Position numbers and translations under genes: made by a program. From positions 1-22,069 of the forward strand of contig URCJ01000034.1 in the NCBI GenBank assembly GCA_900546285.1: a stretch of 22,069 nt of DNA. The letters are read 5' to 3'. Under the pieces are notes generated by a model. That model was not told the origin of the DNA and ran no database searches. It saw only the letters and a program-made list of their open reading frames with translations. Each line of letters opens with the position of its first letter. Position 1 is the stretch's first letter. Positions 14,821 through 22,069 of this stretch are shown in pieces. The DNA comes from an uncultured Solobacterium sp. (GTDB lineage Bacteria; Bacillota_I; Bacilli_A; Erysipelotrichales; Erysipelotrichaceae).

Positions 14821-16245
14821 ATGTGTAAAAAGGGTTATTTTAAACATTTTGATTTTTTTATAATAGGTGCATTATGTTTGGCTTGCACTTTTTTCTTGTC
14901 TAATTGTATAAGAAAACTACCAGAAGTGATTTTTACTTCTGATGTTTATAAATTATTATTTATTTATGAAATCTTGTCTTATATAGTTATTAACTACTTT
15001 TATAATCCATATGAAGATATATTGAAGAGAAATAACTTTTCGATTTGTTATGGGATTGCAATCTTTGGTTTCTTGCAATTAGCTTTGGTAAGTGTTTTGT
15101 TGTTTGCGATTAAAGAAGGAGCAAGCATTTCAAGGCTTTATGTTGCTTTACAATATGTAATCTTTGTTGTGATAACTTGTATTGCAGATATTTTGCGTAT
15201 TAATAGTTTGAAGAAAAAAGTTAAAACTTTTAAGGGTACTAATGGAGTTAGAGTGTTAGTGGTTACTGAACCCGATAGATTAGAGGGCTGTATTAAAGAT
15301 ATAACTGAATCTAATTATGAATTCTATGATATTGTTGGTTTGTGTTTATTTGGTGATAATAGTATAGAGGAATATAGAGGATATAAGGTTTTGTGTCATG
15401 AGGATGACCTTTTATCTTATGTGTGTGCTAATTGGGTAGATAGTGTTTATTTTGAATTAAGATATGATAAGGTTCCTAATGAGATTCTAAATGGTTTAGC
15501 TACTATGGGTGTTACTACTCATTTAAGATTGTCTAAGGTTAAGGCTTTGATTGGTCAGGATCAAAATATAGAGAATTTCTTGGGTGAACCAGTATTAACA
15601 AGTTGTGTTAAGGAAAGATCTGATAAGCAAATCTTTAGGAAGGCTTTGATGGATTTTGTGGGTGGTATTATTGGTACATTAATCACAATAATATTAACAA
15701 TATTCATAGGTCCAATAATTAAGATTAAGTCTCCTAAGGGTCCAATCTTTTATAAACAAGAGAGAATTGGCTTGAATGGTAGACATTTCTATATGTATAA
15801 GTTTAGAAGTATGATTCCTGATGCTGAAGCTCATTTAAAAGAATTGGAGTCTCAAAATAGAGTAAAAGATGGAATGATGTTTAAGGTGGAGAATGATCCA
15901 CGTATTATTCCAGGTATTGGTAATTTTATCAGAAAGACATCGTTGGATGAATTTCCACAATTCTTTAATGTGTTAAAGGGAGATATGTCTTTAGTTGGTA
16001 CTCGTCCTCCTACTGTTAATGAGTGGGAAAAGTATGATTTAAGACATAGAATTAGAATGAGTATTAAACCCGGTATTACTGGTATGTGGCAGGTATCGGG
16101 AAGAAATGAGATTACGGACTTTGAAGAGGTTGTAAGATTAGATAGTGAGTATATCAAGAACTGGCATATAGGTTTGGATATAAAGATTATTTTAAAGACC
16201 ATTAAGGTTATATTTGTTAGAAAGAGTGAAAATGAGGTAATGTAA
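14821..16245 (+). CDS. Undecaprenyl-phosphate sugar phosphotransferase (priming transferase)
   Basis: The 474-residue membrane enzyme belongs to the polyisoprenyl-phosphate hexose-1-phosphate transferase family (WbaP/CpsE type). It loads the first sugar of the repeat unit onto undecaprenyl phosphate. Four N-terminal hydrophobic helices (to about residue 125) and a Rossmann-like middle part precede a fifth membrane segment at about 277-300. The catalytic domain follows, with GPIFYKQERIGLNGRHFYMY, KFRSMIPDAEAHL, the DE pair in KTSLDEFPQFFNVLKGDMS, VGTRPPTVNEW and KPGITGMWQVSGRN. The start has AAGGGGG only three or four bases away, slightly tight. The stop overlaps the next ATG (TAATG). The sugar is not certain. 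Confidence 0.94.
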   Translation: MCKKGYFKHFDFFIIGALCLACTFFLSNCIRKLPEVIFTSDVYKLLFIYEILSYIVINYFYNPYEDILKRNNFSICYGIAIFGFLQLALVSVLLFAIKEGASISRLYVALQYVIFVVITCIADILRINSLKKKVKTFKGTNGVRVLVVTEPDRLEGCIKDITESNYEFYDIVGLCLFGDNSIEEYRGYKVLCHEDDLLSYVCANWVDSVYFELRYDKVPNEILNGLATMGVTTHLRLSKVKALIGQDQNIENFLGEPVLTSCVKERSDKQIFRKALMDFVGGIIGTLITIILTIFIGPIIKIKSPKGPIFYKQERIGLNGRHFYMYKFRSMIPDAEAHLKELESQNRVKDGMMFKVENDPRIIPGIGNFIRKTSLDEFPQFFNVLKGDMSLVGTRPPTVNEWEKYDLRHRIRMSIKPGITGMWQVSGRNEITDFEEVVRLDSEYIKNWHIGLDIKIILKTIKVIFVRKSENEVM

Positions 16246-17549
16246 TGGATACTAACAACTACAATTATTATGAAGAAGAGGAAGAAATTAGTTTCGCTAA
16301 TTTATTTGCTTATGTATTTAGGCATCTAAAGAAGATGCTGATTGTAAGCATTGTTGGAGCATTAGTTTTAGGCGGATTATTAGGATATAAAAAATCTAGA
16401 GTTAATGAGGAAGATTTAGAAACATATTTGTTCTCAAAAGAAGTCTTGGACAAGAAAATTAATATATTAACTAAGGATTTAAAAAAATATGTTGAAGAAA
16501 GTTCTTTTTTAGATTTTGATGACGATAATTCATATCAAGCTAAAGCGTTATATTTTGTTGATACTGGTTATCGAGTAATTCCTGAAGCAACCTATCAAGA
16601 TCCTGATTATACTTCGGCGGTGATAAGTGCATATGTAAATAAGTTGTCTAGCGATGATGTTTTAAAAAGCATTGCGAAAAAACACAGTTTTAATGAGAAA
16701 TTTATATCACGTTATGTTTCTATTACTTCTCATGATTATATGATTGATATAAATGTTTATTATAATAATGAGAAAGATGCATTGGTGATTTTGCATGAAT
16801 TAGAAGATGTATTGATGTCTTTTAAAAACGAAATTTCATCCATTATTGTTGAAAATAATTTAACGCAAATATTAGAGGCCGTTTATCAAGGCATTAATAA
16901 TGACATTATTGAAATTCAACAAGAAAAACTAGATGCAATCAATACGTATATAGATGACCTAAAAGGCTTGCAAGGTGAATTAAAAGCTTTAGAAAAATCA
17001 AATAACAGTAATTCATTCTTTAAAAAATTTATTAAATTTGGAATCATTGGTTTTATAGGCTTATTCTTTGTAATGTGTGCTTATTATGCTTTAGTATTTA
17101 TATTTAGCGATAAGGTTTATTCAGCTAGTGAGTTTAAAGATAGAACAAAGATTAGAGTTTTAGGTAACTTAACTTATGAAAAGAATGTTGGCAAGTATAT
17201 TGGTTGGATTAATAAACTAGAAAAAAGACCAGAATTTAATAATTACGAACTAATTGTATCTAATATCAATGCTTACGGTGAAACTAACAAAATTTTGTTG
17301 TGTGGCGATTTGGAAGATGAAATTAAAGAAGATATTGTCGCTAATTTAAAGAAACTATTAAATGGTGTAGAGATAGTGTCTTGTGGAAGCTTGTTAACTG
17401 ATTCAAACGCTATTAACGAATTAAATGAAACAACTAGTGTTATTCTATTGACTAAGTGTAATAAGAGTTCTTATAAGATTATTGAAGAAGAAAAAAATAA
17501 ACTTAAGGATCTTAAAAAAGCCAATGTTTATGCAATAGTAGTGGAGTAA
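16245..17549 (+). CDS. Wzz-like chain-length protein with a degenerate kinase-like C-terminus
   Basis: The 434-residue membrane protein is of the polysaccharide co-polymerase type. An acidic N-terminus leads to a Wzz-type region and TM1 (about 30-48). A largely extracytoplasmic helical domain follows, then TM2 (about 262-285). The remaining 145 residues are cytosolic. They have the order seen in BY-kinase (CpsD/Wzc) domains: NYELIVSNINAYGETNKILLC, then DIVANLKKLLNGVEIV, then SVILLTKCNKSSYKIIEEE. There is no Walker A loop, no Walker B aspartates and no tyrosine cluster, and the domain is well short of the usual kinase length. My reading is a shrunken pseudokinase fused to the co-polymerase. 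The Wzz call is firm and the pseudokinase part is moderate. It starts on the stop of the priming transferase with GAGGT six bases upstream. Confidence 0.82.
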   Translation: MDTNNYNYYEEEEEISFANLFAYVFRHLKKMLIVSIVGALVLGGLLGYKKSRVNEEDLETYLFSKEVLDKKINILTKDLKKYVEESSFLDFDDDNSYQAKALYFVDTGYRVIPEATYQDPDYTSAVISAYVNKLSSDDVLKSIAKKHSFNEKFISRYVSITSHDYMIDINVYYNNEKDALVILHELEDVLMSFKNEISSIIVENNLTQILEAVYQGINNDIIEIQQEKLDAINTYIDDLKGLQGELKALEKSNNSNSFFKKFIKFGIIGFIGLFFVMCAYYALVFIFSDKVYSASEFKDRTKIRVLGNLTYEKNVGKYIGWINKLEKRPEFNNYELIVSNINAYGETNKILLCGDLEDEIKEDIVANLKKLLNGVEIVSCGSLLTDSNAINELNETTSVILLTKCNKSSYKIIEEEKNKLKDLKKANVYAIVVE

Positions 17550-17634
17550 AAATCTAAATTTATTCTTTATACTAAATTTACAATATTAATTATTTTTTAT
17601 AAAAAATGTTATTATACGACTTTTGGGGGTAAAA

Positions 17635-18681
17635 ATGTCTGATTTTAAAGATGCAACACTAATGATTACTGGAGGAACTGGTTCTTTTGGTTCTACGGTA
17701 CTAAAACACTTTTTGGATTCTGATTTGAAGGAAATTCGTATATTTTCACGTGATGAAAAGAAACAAGATGATATGCGTCATGAACTTCAAGCTAAACATC
17801 CTGAGAATGCTAAAAAGGTAAAATTCTATATTGGGGATGTACGTAATCCTCAATCTGTAAAAGATGCTATGCCTGGAGTTGACTATATATTCCATGCAGC
17901 TGCATTAAAACAAGTACCATCTTGTGAGTTCTTTCCAATGGAAGCTGTTAGAACAAATATAGAAGGTACTAATAACGTATTACATGCAGCTATTGAAGCT
18001 GGTGTAAAAAGAGTAGTATGTCTATCTACAGACAAAGCTGCTTATCCAATTAATGCCATGGGTATTTCTAAGGCTATGATGGAACATGTTATCTTTGCGA
18101 ATGCTAGAGTTGCTGCTGAAAGAGGTGGTACTACTATTTGTTGTACAAGATATGGTAATGTAATGTGTTCAAGAGGTTCTGTAATTCCTTTGTTTATTGA
18201 TCAAATTAAAGCTGGTAATCCAATTACTATTACAGACCCTAATATGACACGTTTCTTAATGAATCTAGATGAAGCTGTTGATTTGGTTATGTTTGCTTTC
18301 CAACATGCTAATCCTGGTGATTTATTTATTCAAAAGGCTGATGCTTCTACTATTGGAGATTTAGCTAAGGCTGTACAACAATTATTTGGTGATACAGGCA
18401 CAAATATCATCGGTACTCGTCATGGTGAAAAACTATTTGAAACATTAATGACAAGAGAAGAAAGATTAAGAGCTGAAGATATGGGTCACTACTTTAGAGT
18501 AGCAGCTGATAATCGTGATTTAAACTATGATAAGTTTGTGGTAAATGGTGAGGTTCATACAATGGCTGATGAATCTTATACATCTCATAACACTACTCGT
18601 TTAGATGTTGAAGGTACTGTTAAGAAAATCTTAACAACTGAATATGTTCAAAATGAACTAAAAGGCATTCTAAATGCCTAA
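17635..18681 (+). CDS. capE: UDP-GlcNAc 4,6-dehydratase/5-epimerase (CapE/FnlA type)
   Basis: The 348-residue cytosolic extended SDR enzyme takes the first step from UDP-GlcNAc toward UDP-N-acetyl-L-fucosamine. The NAD(P)-binding motif TGGTGSFG lies at residues 12-19. STDKAAYPINAMGISKAMME contains the Met-for-Tyr variant of the YxxxK catalytic motif and is characteristic of CapE/FnlA rather than ordinary epimerases. HAAALKQVP and the TRYGNVMCSRGSVIPLF segment agree. I chose the ATG at 17635 over an upstream in-frame TTG because GGGGG (17625-17629) would otherwise be coding. An 85-bp A+T-rich gap separates it from the chain-length gene, with only a weak TATTAT (17610-17615). It overlaps the acetyltransferase by eight bases. 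Confidence 0.94.
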   Translation: MSDFKDATLMITGGTGSFGSTVLKHFLDSDLKEIRIFSRDEKKQDDMRHELQAKHPENAKKVKFYIGDVRNPQSVKDAMPGVDYIFHAAALKQVPSCEFFPMEAVRTNIEGTNNVLHAAIEAGVKRVVCLSTDKAAYPINAMGISKAMMEHVIFANARVAAERGGTTICCTRYGNVMCSRGSVIPLFIDQIKAGNPITITDPNMTRFLMNLDEAVDLVMFAFQHANPGDLFIQKADASTIGDLAKAVQQLFGDTGTNIIGTRHGEKLFETLMTREERLRAEDMGHYFRVAADNRDLNYDKFVVNGEVHTMADESYTSHNTTRLDVEGTVKKILTTEYVQNELKGILNA

Positions 18682-19252
18682 AGAAAAATTATTGCTAGTT
18701 GGTGCCGGAGGCTTTGGCCGTGTAGTGTCTGAATTAGCTAGAATAGACTACGATTGTGCTTTTGTTGATGATGGAGTAGACAAAGGAACTAAAGTTTGTG
18801 ATATTGAAGTAATCGGTAATACAACAAACTTAGAAGATTTATTTTTTACTTATAAAAATATTGTAATCACTATTGGTGATAATTTGATAAGAAAACGTAT
18901 ATATGAACAAGCTTCAAAAATAGGGTATTCATTTCCTAATTTAATTCATCCAAGTGCCTATATTAGCTCTTATGCTAATATAGGCAAAGGATGTGTTGTG
19001 CTAAACAATGCATGTATTCAAAATGGTTCAACAGTTAGCAATTGTGTTTTGTTAAATCCAGGTGTAGAAATTCATCATGATTCTTTTGTTGATGATTTTT
19101 CTTTGATTTATACCAATTCAGTTGTAAGAACTTATGCTAAAGTAAGCAAATGTGTAAAAATCGGCAGTAATACTACTGTATGTAATAATGTGGTTGTTAA
19201 TGATAATGCTGTTATTAGTGATTGCTTGGCTATAAAACTAGATAATGATTAA
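18674..19252 (+). CDS. Sugar acetyltransferase with hexapeptide repeats (NeuD/PglD-like)
   Basis: This 192-residue cytosolic protein opens with a Rossmann-like half bearing LLLVGAGGFGRVVSELA (residues 6-22), as in PglD/NeuD. From about residue 90 it changes to a left-handed beta-helix of hexapeptide repeats (LIHPSAYISSYANIGKGCVV, VSNCVLLNPGVEIHHDS), which normally binds acetyl-CoA. The active-site-type His is in HHDS. It would acetylate a nucleotide sugar or the growing polymer; S. aureus capsule clusters have an acetyltransferase role of this kind, though not with this fold partner. AAAGG at 18661-18665 is inside CapE, so translation is coupled. C-terminal repeats are somewhat irregular. Confidence 0.85.
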   Translation: MPKEKLLLVGAGGFGRVVSELARIDYDCAFVDDGVDKGTKVCDIEVIGNTTNLEDLFFTYKNIVITIGDNLIRKRIYEQASKIGYSFPNLIHPSAYISSYANIGKGCVVLNNACIQNGSTVSNCVLLNPGVEIHHDSFVDDFSLIYTNSVVRTYAKVSKCVKIGSNTTVCNNVVVNDNAVISDCLAIKLDND

Positions 19253-19286
19253 GTGATTACGAAATTATAGGAATTAAAAAAATCAA

Positions 19287-20207
19287 ATGGATGAAATTGT
19301 AAATCAAATTGAAGATGTAATAAAAAATGGAACCATTAATATTTATGGCGTTTTATATCAACATAGAAATAAAAACGAGAATTTCGCTATTGCTCTTCCG
19401 AAGATAGGCGAAACAAACTTAATTGAGAATTTTTGTAGTAATATTATAAGGTGTAAAGATTTGCAAGAAGTTTCATATAATCCGTTAAGTAATGGGTCGG
19501 CTAACGGAACCTATGAAACTATAAAACTTTCAAATATTAAAACCAAGTGGGATGAAATCTGTAATTTAATTAATGATCATTTAGATTTTTCAGGAAAAGT
19601 AAATAGAGAAAAAGTTTCTTTTTCAAATTTATTTATAGGCGCTTTAGATTACGATGAAAAAAGATACTATTTATTTGCTAAACAACATAATAATTCAAAC
19701 AAATTATTAACTGGCAAATCTGTTATTCTTGCCAATCAAGACAAAGTGAAACTAGTTAAGGATAAAGAAATATTTGTGATTGATTCTTATGTTAGTTTAA
19801 TTGTTGATAAAGAAGAAGATAAAGTTTTAATTTTTGATAAAAAAGATTTTCAAGATATTTTCAAGTATAATGATTATTTAAAAGAGACAGTAAATAAGAA
19901 TTTAAATATTCTTGATCAATGGAATTTTTTGAGCTCTTCACAATTCATTAAAGACAAAGCATCTCAAAAGAATGTTTATGAAAGATTGGCAGTTGTTTTT
20001 GAAAACAGGACATATATAGACCAAATCAATAACACGAAACCAGCTGATCTTAAAGCTAATATAATTAAATATTGCCCAAATGAATTTTCTGAAGCTGATT
20101 TTATTGAAGATAAACTTAATGTAACTTCTAATAATCTTGATAAAGTTATGAAGATGCTATCTAAAGGATTTAAATTCAATTTCTTTACAAATGAAGCGGA
20201 GCGATGA
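19287..20207 (+). CDS. kwaB: DUF4868/KwaB-like protein (candidate Kiwa defence component)
   Basis: The 306-residue soluble protein has no signal peptide and no membrane helix. It shows none of the motifs of sugar enzymes or glycosyltransferases. The middle part has the pattern I associate with DUF4868, the domain of KwaB in the Kiwa anti-phage system. That pattern is a predicted strand ending VSLIVDKEEDKVLIFDKK, followed by DFQDIFKYNDYLKETVNKNL (IFDKKDFQDIFKYNDYL spans residues 182-198), then a helical tail with an ERLAVVFENRTYID segment. KwaB is a cytosolic, DNA-binding effector held by membrane KwaA. The start has AGGAA 13 bases away. A gap of 34 bp follows the acetyltransferase, and the next gene's ribosome site is inside this gene's end. 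The family call is by pattern recognition only. Confidence 0.6.
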   Translation: MDEIVNQIEDVIKNGTINIYGVLYQHRNKNENFAIALPKIGETNLIENFCSNIIRCKDLQEVSYNPLSNGSANGTYETIKLSNIKTKWDEICNLINDHLDFSGKVNREKVSFSNLFIGALDYDEKRYYLFAKQHNNSNKLLTGKSVILANQDKVKLVKDKEIFVIDSYVSLIVDKEEDKVLIFDKKDFQDIFKYNDYLKETVNKNLNILDQWNFLSSSQFIKDKASQKNVYERLAVVFENRTYIDQINNTKPADLKANIIKYCPNEFSEADFIEDKLNVTSNNLDKVMKMLSKGFKFNFFTNEAER

Positions 20208-20208
20208 T

Positions 20209-20784
20209 ATGAAAAGATGGTTCGATGGTGTTTGTTATTATTTAAGTTGTATGGTTCTATTTAATCTTTTTTATGCCTTACATATTTATTCTAATAACGA
20301 TATTGATGAAAAATGTAATTACATATTTATATTTTGTCTGGCTTTGTGTATTGTTGGTATAGTTACTACCTTATGGATGCTTAATAATGATGATTCTCAA
20401 AACCAAACTTATGTAACAGGAAAAAAATTCAAAGTATTAACTGTTGAAAACCAAACTGGTGATAATTATTTTGCAAATTTTTCTTTAATTGTTTTAACTA
20501 GTATTTCCTTACCTACAAATCAAAGCATAACTACTTTTCTTTTGTTGATATTAATCGAAATTTTTTTAGGTACCATATATATTAAAGAATCTATGTATTA
20601 TATAAATCCTATTTTGACTTTATCTGGATATAATATTTATAAATGTATTGGAATAGATCCTACAACTAGATGTGAATATGACGGTGCTTATTATTTTTTT
20701 GTTAAGGATATGAACATAAAAGTAGGAACGGTTATAAAGTACAAGAATATTAATAAACATGTAATACAAATTAAAAATAAATGA
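20209..20784 (+). CDS. kwaA: Four-helix membrane protein, KwaA-like
   Basis: The 191-residue protein starts at ATG 20209. GGAG (20198-20201) is seven bases before it, so an earlier ATG at 20191 would contain the ribosome site and is rejected. Four hydrophobic helices are seen at about residues 8-27, 37-59, 87-103 and 107-127. A cytosolic tail of about 60 residues follows, beginning NPILTLSGYNIYK (133-145) and predicted rich in beta strands (YYFFVKDMNIKVGTVIKYKN). This architecture fits KwaA, the membrane sensor of Kiwa, which has four helices and pairs with a DUF4868 protein. The gene begins two bases after the KwaB-like stop, so they form one unit. Without that neighbour I would call it a membrane protein of unknown function. 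Confidence 0.55.
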   Translation: MKRWFDGVCYYLSCMVLFNLFYALHIYSNNDIDEKCNYIFIFCLALCIVGIVTTLWMLNNDDSQNQTYVTGKKFKVLTVENQTGDNYFANFSLIVLTSISLPTNQSITTFLLLILIEIFLGTIYIKESMYYINPILTLSGYNIYKCIGIDPTTRCEYDGAYYFFVKDMNIKVGTVIKYKNINKHVIQIKNK

Positions 20785-20788
20785 TTCT

Positions 20789-20820
20789 TTTATATTTAAA
20801 AACTTAATTTTAAATATAAA
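20789..20820. repeat. Perfect 13-bp A+T-only inverted repeat
   Basis: TTTATATTTAAAA (20789-20801) and TTTTAAATATAAA (20808-20820) are exact inverted copies around the six-base loop ACTTAA. The repeat lies five bases after the KwaA-like stop. No T-run follows on either strand, so it is not a standard terminator. It may be an attenuator, an RNA-processing site or the edge of an inserted segment. Confidence 0.75.
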
Positions 20821-20857
20821 GCGTTCAATCTAATATATTTGCAAGAGGTGGAATAAA

Positions 20858-22048
20858 ATGGAACATAACTTTAAATGGAAAGAAGATGGATGTACTAAGG
20901 TAATGATAGGTTGTGGTACTCGTCCTGAGATAATAAGATTAGCTGCGGTAATTAAAAGATGTAGAGAATACTTTGATACATGTGTTGTTTACTATAATCA
21001 AAATTGGGATAGAAATCTAAGTACTGTGTTCTGGGAAGACTTTGAATTAAAGAATACTTTTGGTGAATATGGACCAGATATCTTAGTTCCAGTAGTAGGT
21101 GACAATCTAGGTGTTACTTGTGGCAATATCTTAGGAAGAAGTTATGAACTATTAAGTGAACTAAGACCCGATGGTTATCTAGTATTAGGTGATACAAATA
21201 GCTGTTTAAGTGCTATTTCTGCTAAGAGATTACATATTCCTTTGTTTCATATGGAAGCAGGCAATAGATGTAAGGACGAATGCTTACCTGAAGAAACTAA
21301 TAGAAGAATTGTTGATGTTATTAGTGATGTTAATTTATGTTACAGTGAGTTTGCACGTAAGTATTTAGCTGATACTGGTTTGCCAAAAGAAAGAACTTAT
21401 CAAACAGGTTCTCCTATGGCTGAAGTACTTAGAATGAATCTAGATAAGATTGAAAAGTCTGATGTCTTAAATAGATTAGGTTTAGAAAAAGATAAGTATA
21501 TTTTATTAAGTGCTCATAGAGAAGAGAATATTGATTCTGAGAAGAACTTCTTATCTTTATTTAACGCTATTAATGCTTTAGCAGAAAAGTATGATATGCC
21601 AATACTATATTCATGTCATCCAAGAAGTAAGCATAGACTTGAACAAAGTGGCTTTAAATTAGATTCTAGAGTTAGAGTAAATGAGCCTTTAGGTTTTAAT
21701 GATTATAATTGTCTACAAATGAATGCTTTAGCTATAGTAAGTGATTCTGGTACATTACCAGAAGAAAGTAGTTTCTACTTATCAATTGGTCATCCAATCG
21801 CTGCTGTATGTATTAGAACATCTACTGAACGTCCAGAAGCTTTAGAAGCAGGTGATTTTATCTTAGCTGGTATTACAACTAAGGAACTATTAAATGCTAC
21901 TGATATGGCTATTAAAATGAAACAAGAAGGGGTACTAGGAAAACCATGCCCTGACTATGTAGATGAAACAGTTTCTATGAAAGTAGTAAGAATTATTCAA
22001 GGTTATGTTAATGTAGTAAACAAGATGGTTTGGAGAAAAGATCAATAA
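20858..22048 (+). CDS. capG: UDP-GlcNAc 2-epimerase family enzyme (CapG/FnlC type)
   Basis: The 396-residue cytosolic enzyme belongs to the non-hydrolysing UDP-GlcNAc 2-epimerase fold. GTRPEIIRLAAVIKR begins at about residue 20. VLGDTNSCLSAI carries the catalytic-type Asp, HMEAGNRCKDECLPEETNRR two glutamates, SAHREEN the histidine, and VSDSGTLPEESS binds the nucleotide. In the UDP-N-acetyl-L-fucosamine pathway this step epimerises C2 after CapE and CapF. The surrounding CapE and the apparent CapF start support CapG/FnlC over WecB. AGAGGTGG precedes the ATG. The stop overlaps the ATG of the next gene (TAATG). Confidence 0.9.
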   Translation: MEHNFKWKEDGCTKVMIGCGTRPEIIRLAAVIKRCREYFDTCVVYYNQNWDRNLSTVFWEDFELKNTFGEYGPDILVPVVGDNLGVTCGNILGRSYELLSELRPDGYLVLGDTNSCLSAISAKRLHIPLFHMEAGNRCKDECLPEETNRRIVDVISDVNLCYSEFARKYLADTGLPKERTYQTGSPMAEVLRMNLDKIEKSDVLNRLGLEKDKYILLSAHREENIDSEKNFLSLFNAINALAEKYDMPILYSCHPRSKHRLEQSGFKLDSRVRVNEPLGFNDYNCLQMNALAIVSDSGTLPEESSFYLSIGHPIAAVCIRTSTERPEALEAGDFILAGITTKELLNATDMAIKMKQEGVLGKPCPDYVDETVSMKVVRIIQGYVNVVNKMVWRKDQ

Positions 22049-22069
22049 TGAATATACTAGTAACAGGAT
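22048..22069 (+). CDS. capF: Start of a probable CapF/FnlB reductase (partial)
   Basis: Seven codons remain before the window ends: MNILVTG. This is the usual first strand and glycine turn of an NAD(P)-binding SDR enzyme. CapF/FnlB, the reductase acting between CapE and CapG chemistry, is the expected neighbour and begins in this way. The start lies on the CapG stop (TAATG). The assignment rests on context. Confidence 0.5.

Noticed and set aside
17623..17634. TTG start of capE
   Set aside because: The GGGGG ribosome site would be inside the gene; ATG 17635 has correct spacing.
19287..20784. Capsule polymerase (Wzy) or glycosyltransferase role for the two genes before capG
   Set aside because: The first protein is soluble without nucleotide-sugar motifs, and the second has only four helices, far fewer than Wzy.
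1..22069. tRNA, rRNA, prophage or transposase genes
   Set aside because: None of the expected cloverleaf, rRNA or transposase/integrase signatures was found on either strand.

Overview
The window is low-GC Bacillota-type DNA. The coding sequence is strongly A+T-rich, the Shine-Dalgarno sites are AAGGAG/GGAGG, and there is a CIRCE-like HrcA operator, a class B sortase and a der gene directly after cmk. An Erysipelotrichia-like gut or oral Firmicute is my best guess. That is an inference from style and gene neighbourhood, not from a marker gene.

Layout. (1) 1-2519: the tail of an unknown gene, a terminator, and an A+T-only array of 11-13 bp repeats. The array leads into a two-gene cassette: an AlbA_2/HATPase/winged-helix regulator followed by a class II Fic protein. 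(2) 2521-6007, minus strand: hsp20 under two overlapping CIRCE-like operators, a nucleotidyltransferase with a Sir2 deacylase, and a second Fic protein with its own winged helix and candidate operator repeats. (3) 6323-11773, plus strand: a core block read from an extended -10 promoter. It holds an acidic tail-anchored protein, cmk, der, two half-size chromate-type transporters and a class B sortase, most of them touching or overlapping. (4) 11922-12830: a lone HAD-family hydrolase. (5) 13094-22069: a surface polysaccharide locus with a Wzx-type flippase, a polyprenyl-phosphate sugar transferase, a Wzz-like chain-length protein with a shrunken C-terminal domain, and the CapE and CapG enzymes. 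The first codons of a probable CapF lie at the window edge.

CapE (4,6-dehydratase), CapF (reductase) and CapG (2-epimerase) together would convert UDP-GlcNAc to UDP-N-acetyl-L-fucosamine. The priming transferase would start the repeat unit on undecaprenyl phosphate, the flippase would export it, and the Wzz-like protein would set chain length.

The most striking observation is that the CapE-acetyltransferase part is separated from CapG-CapF by two genes that do not look like sugar enzymes. One is a cytosolic DUF4868/KwaB-like protein. The other is a four-helix membrane protein whose RBS lies in the end of the first, and which resembles KwaA. I read this as a Kiwa-like anti-phage pair, in reversed order, lodged inside a capsule operon. 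With the regulator/Fic cassette and the second Fic locus, the window holds several candidate defence or stress-response modules.
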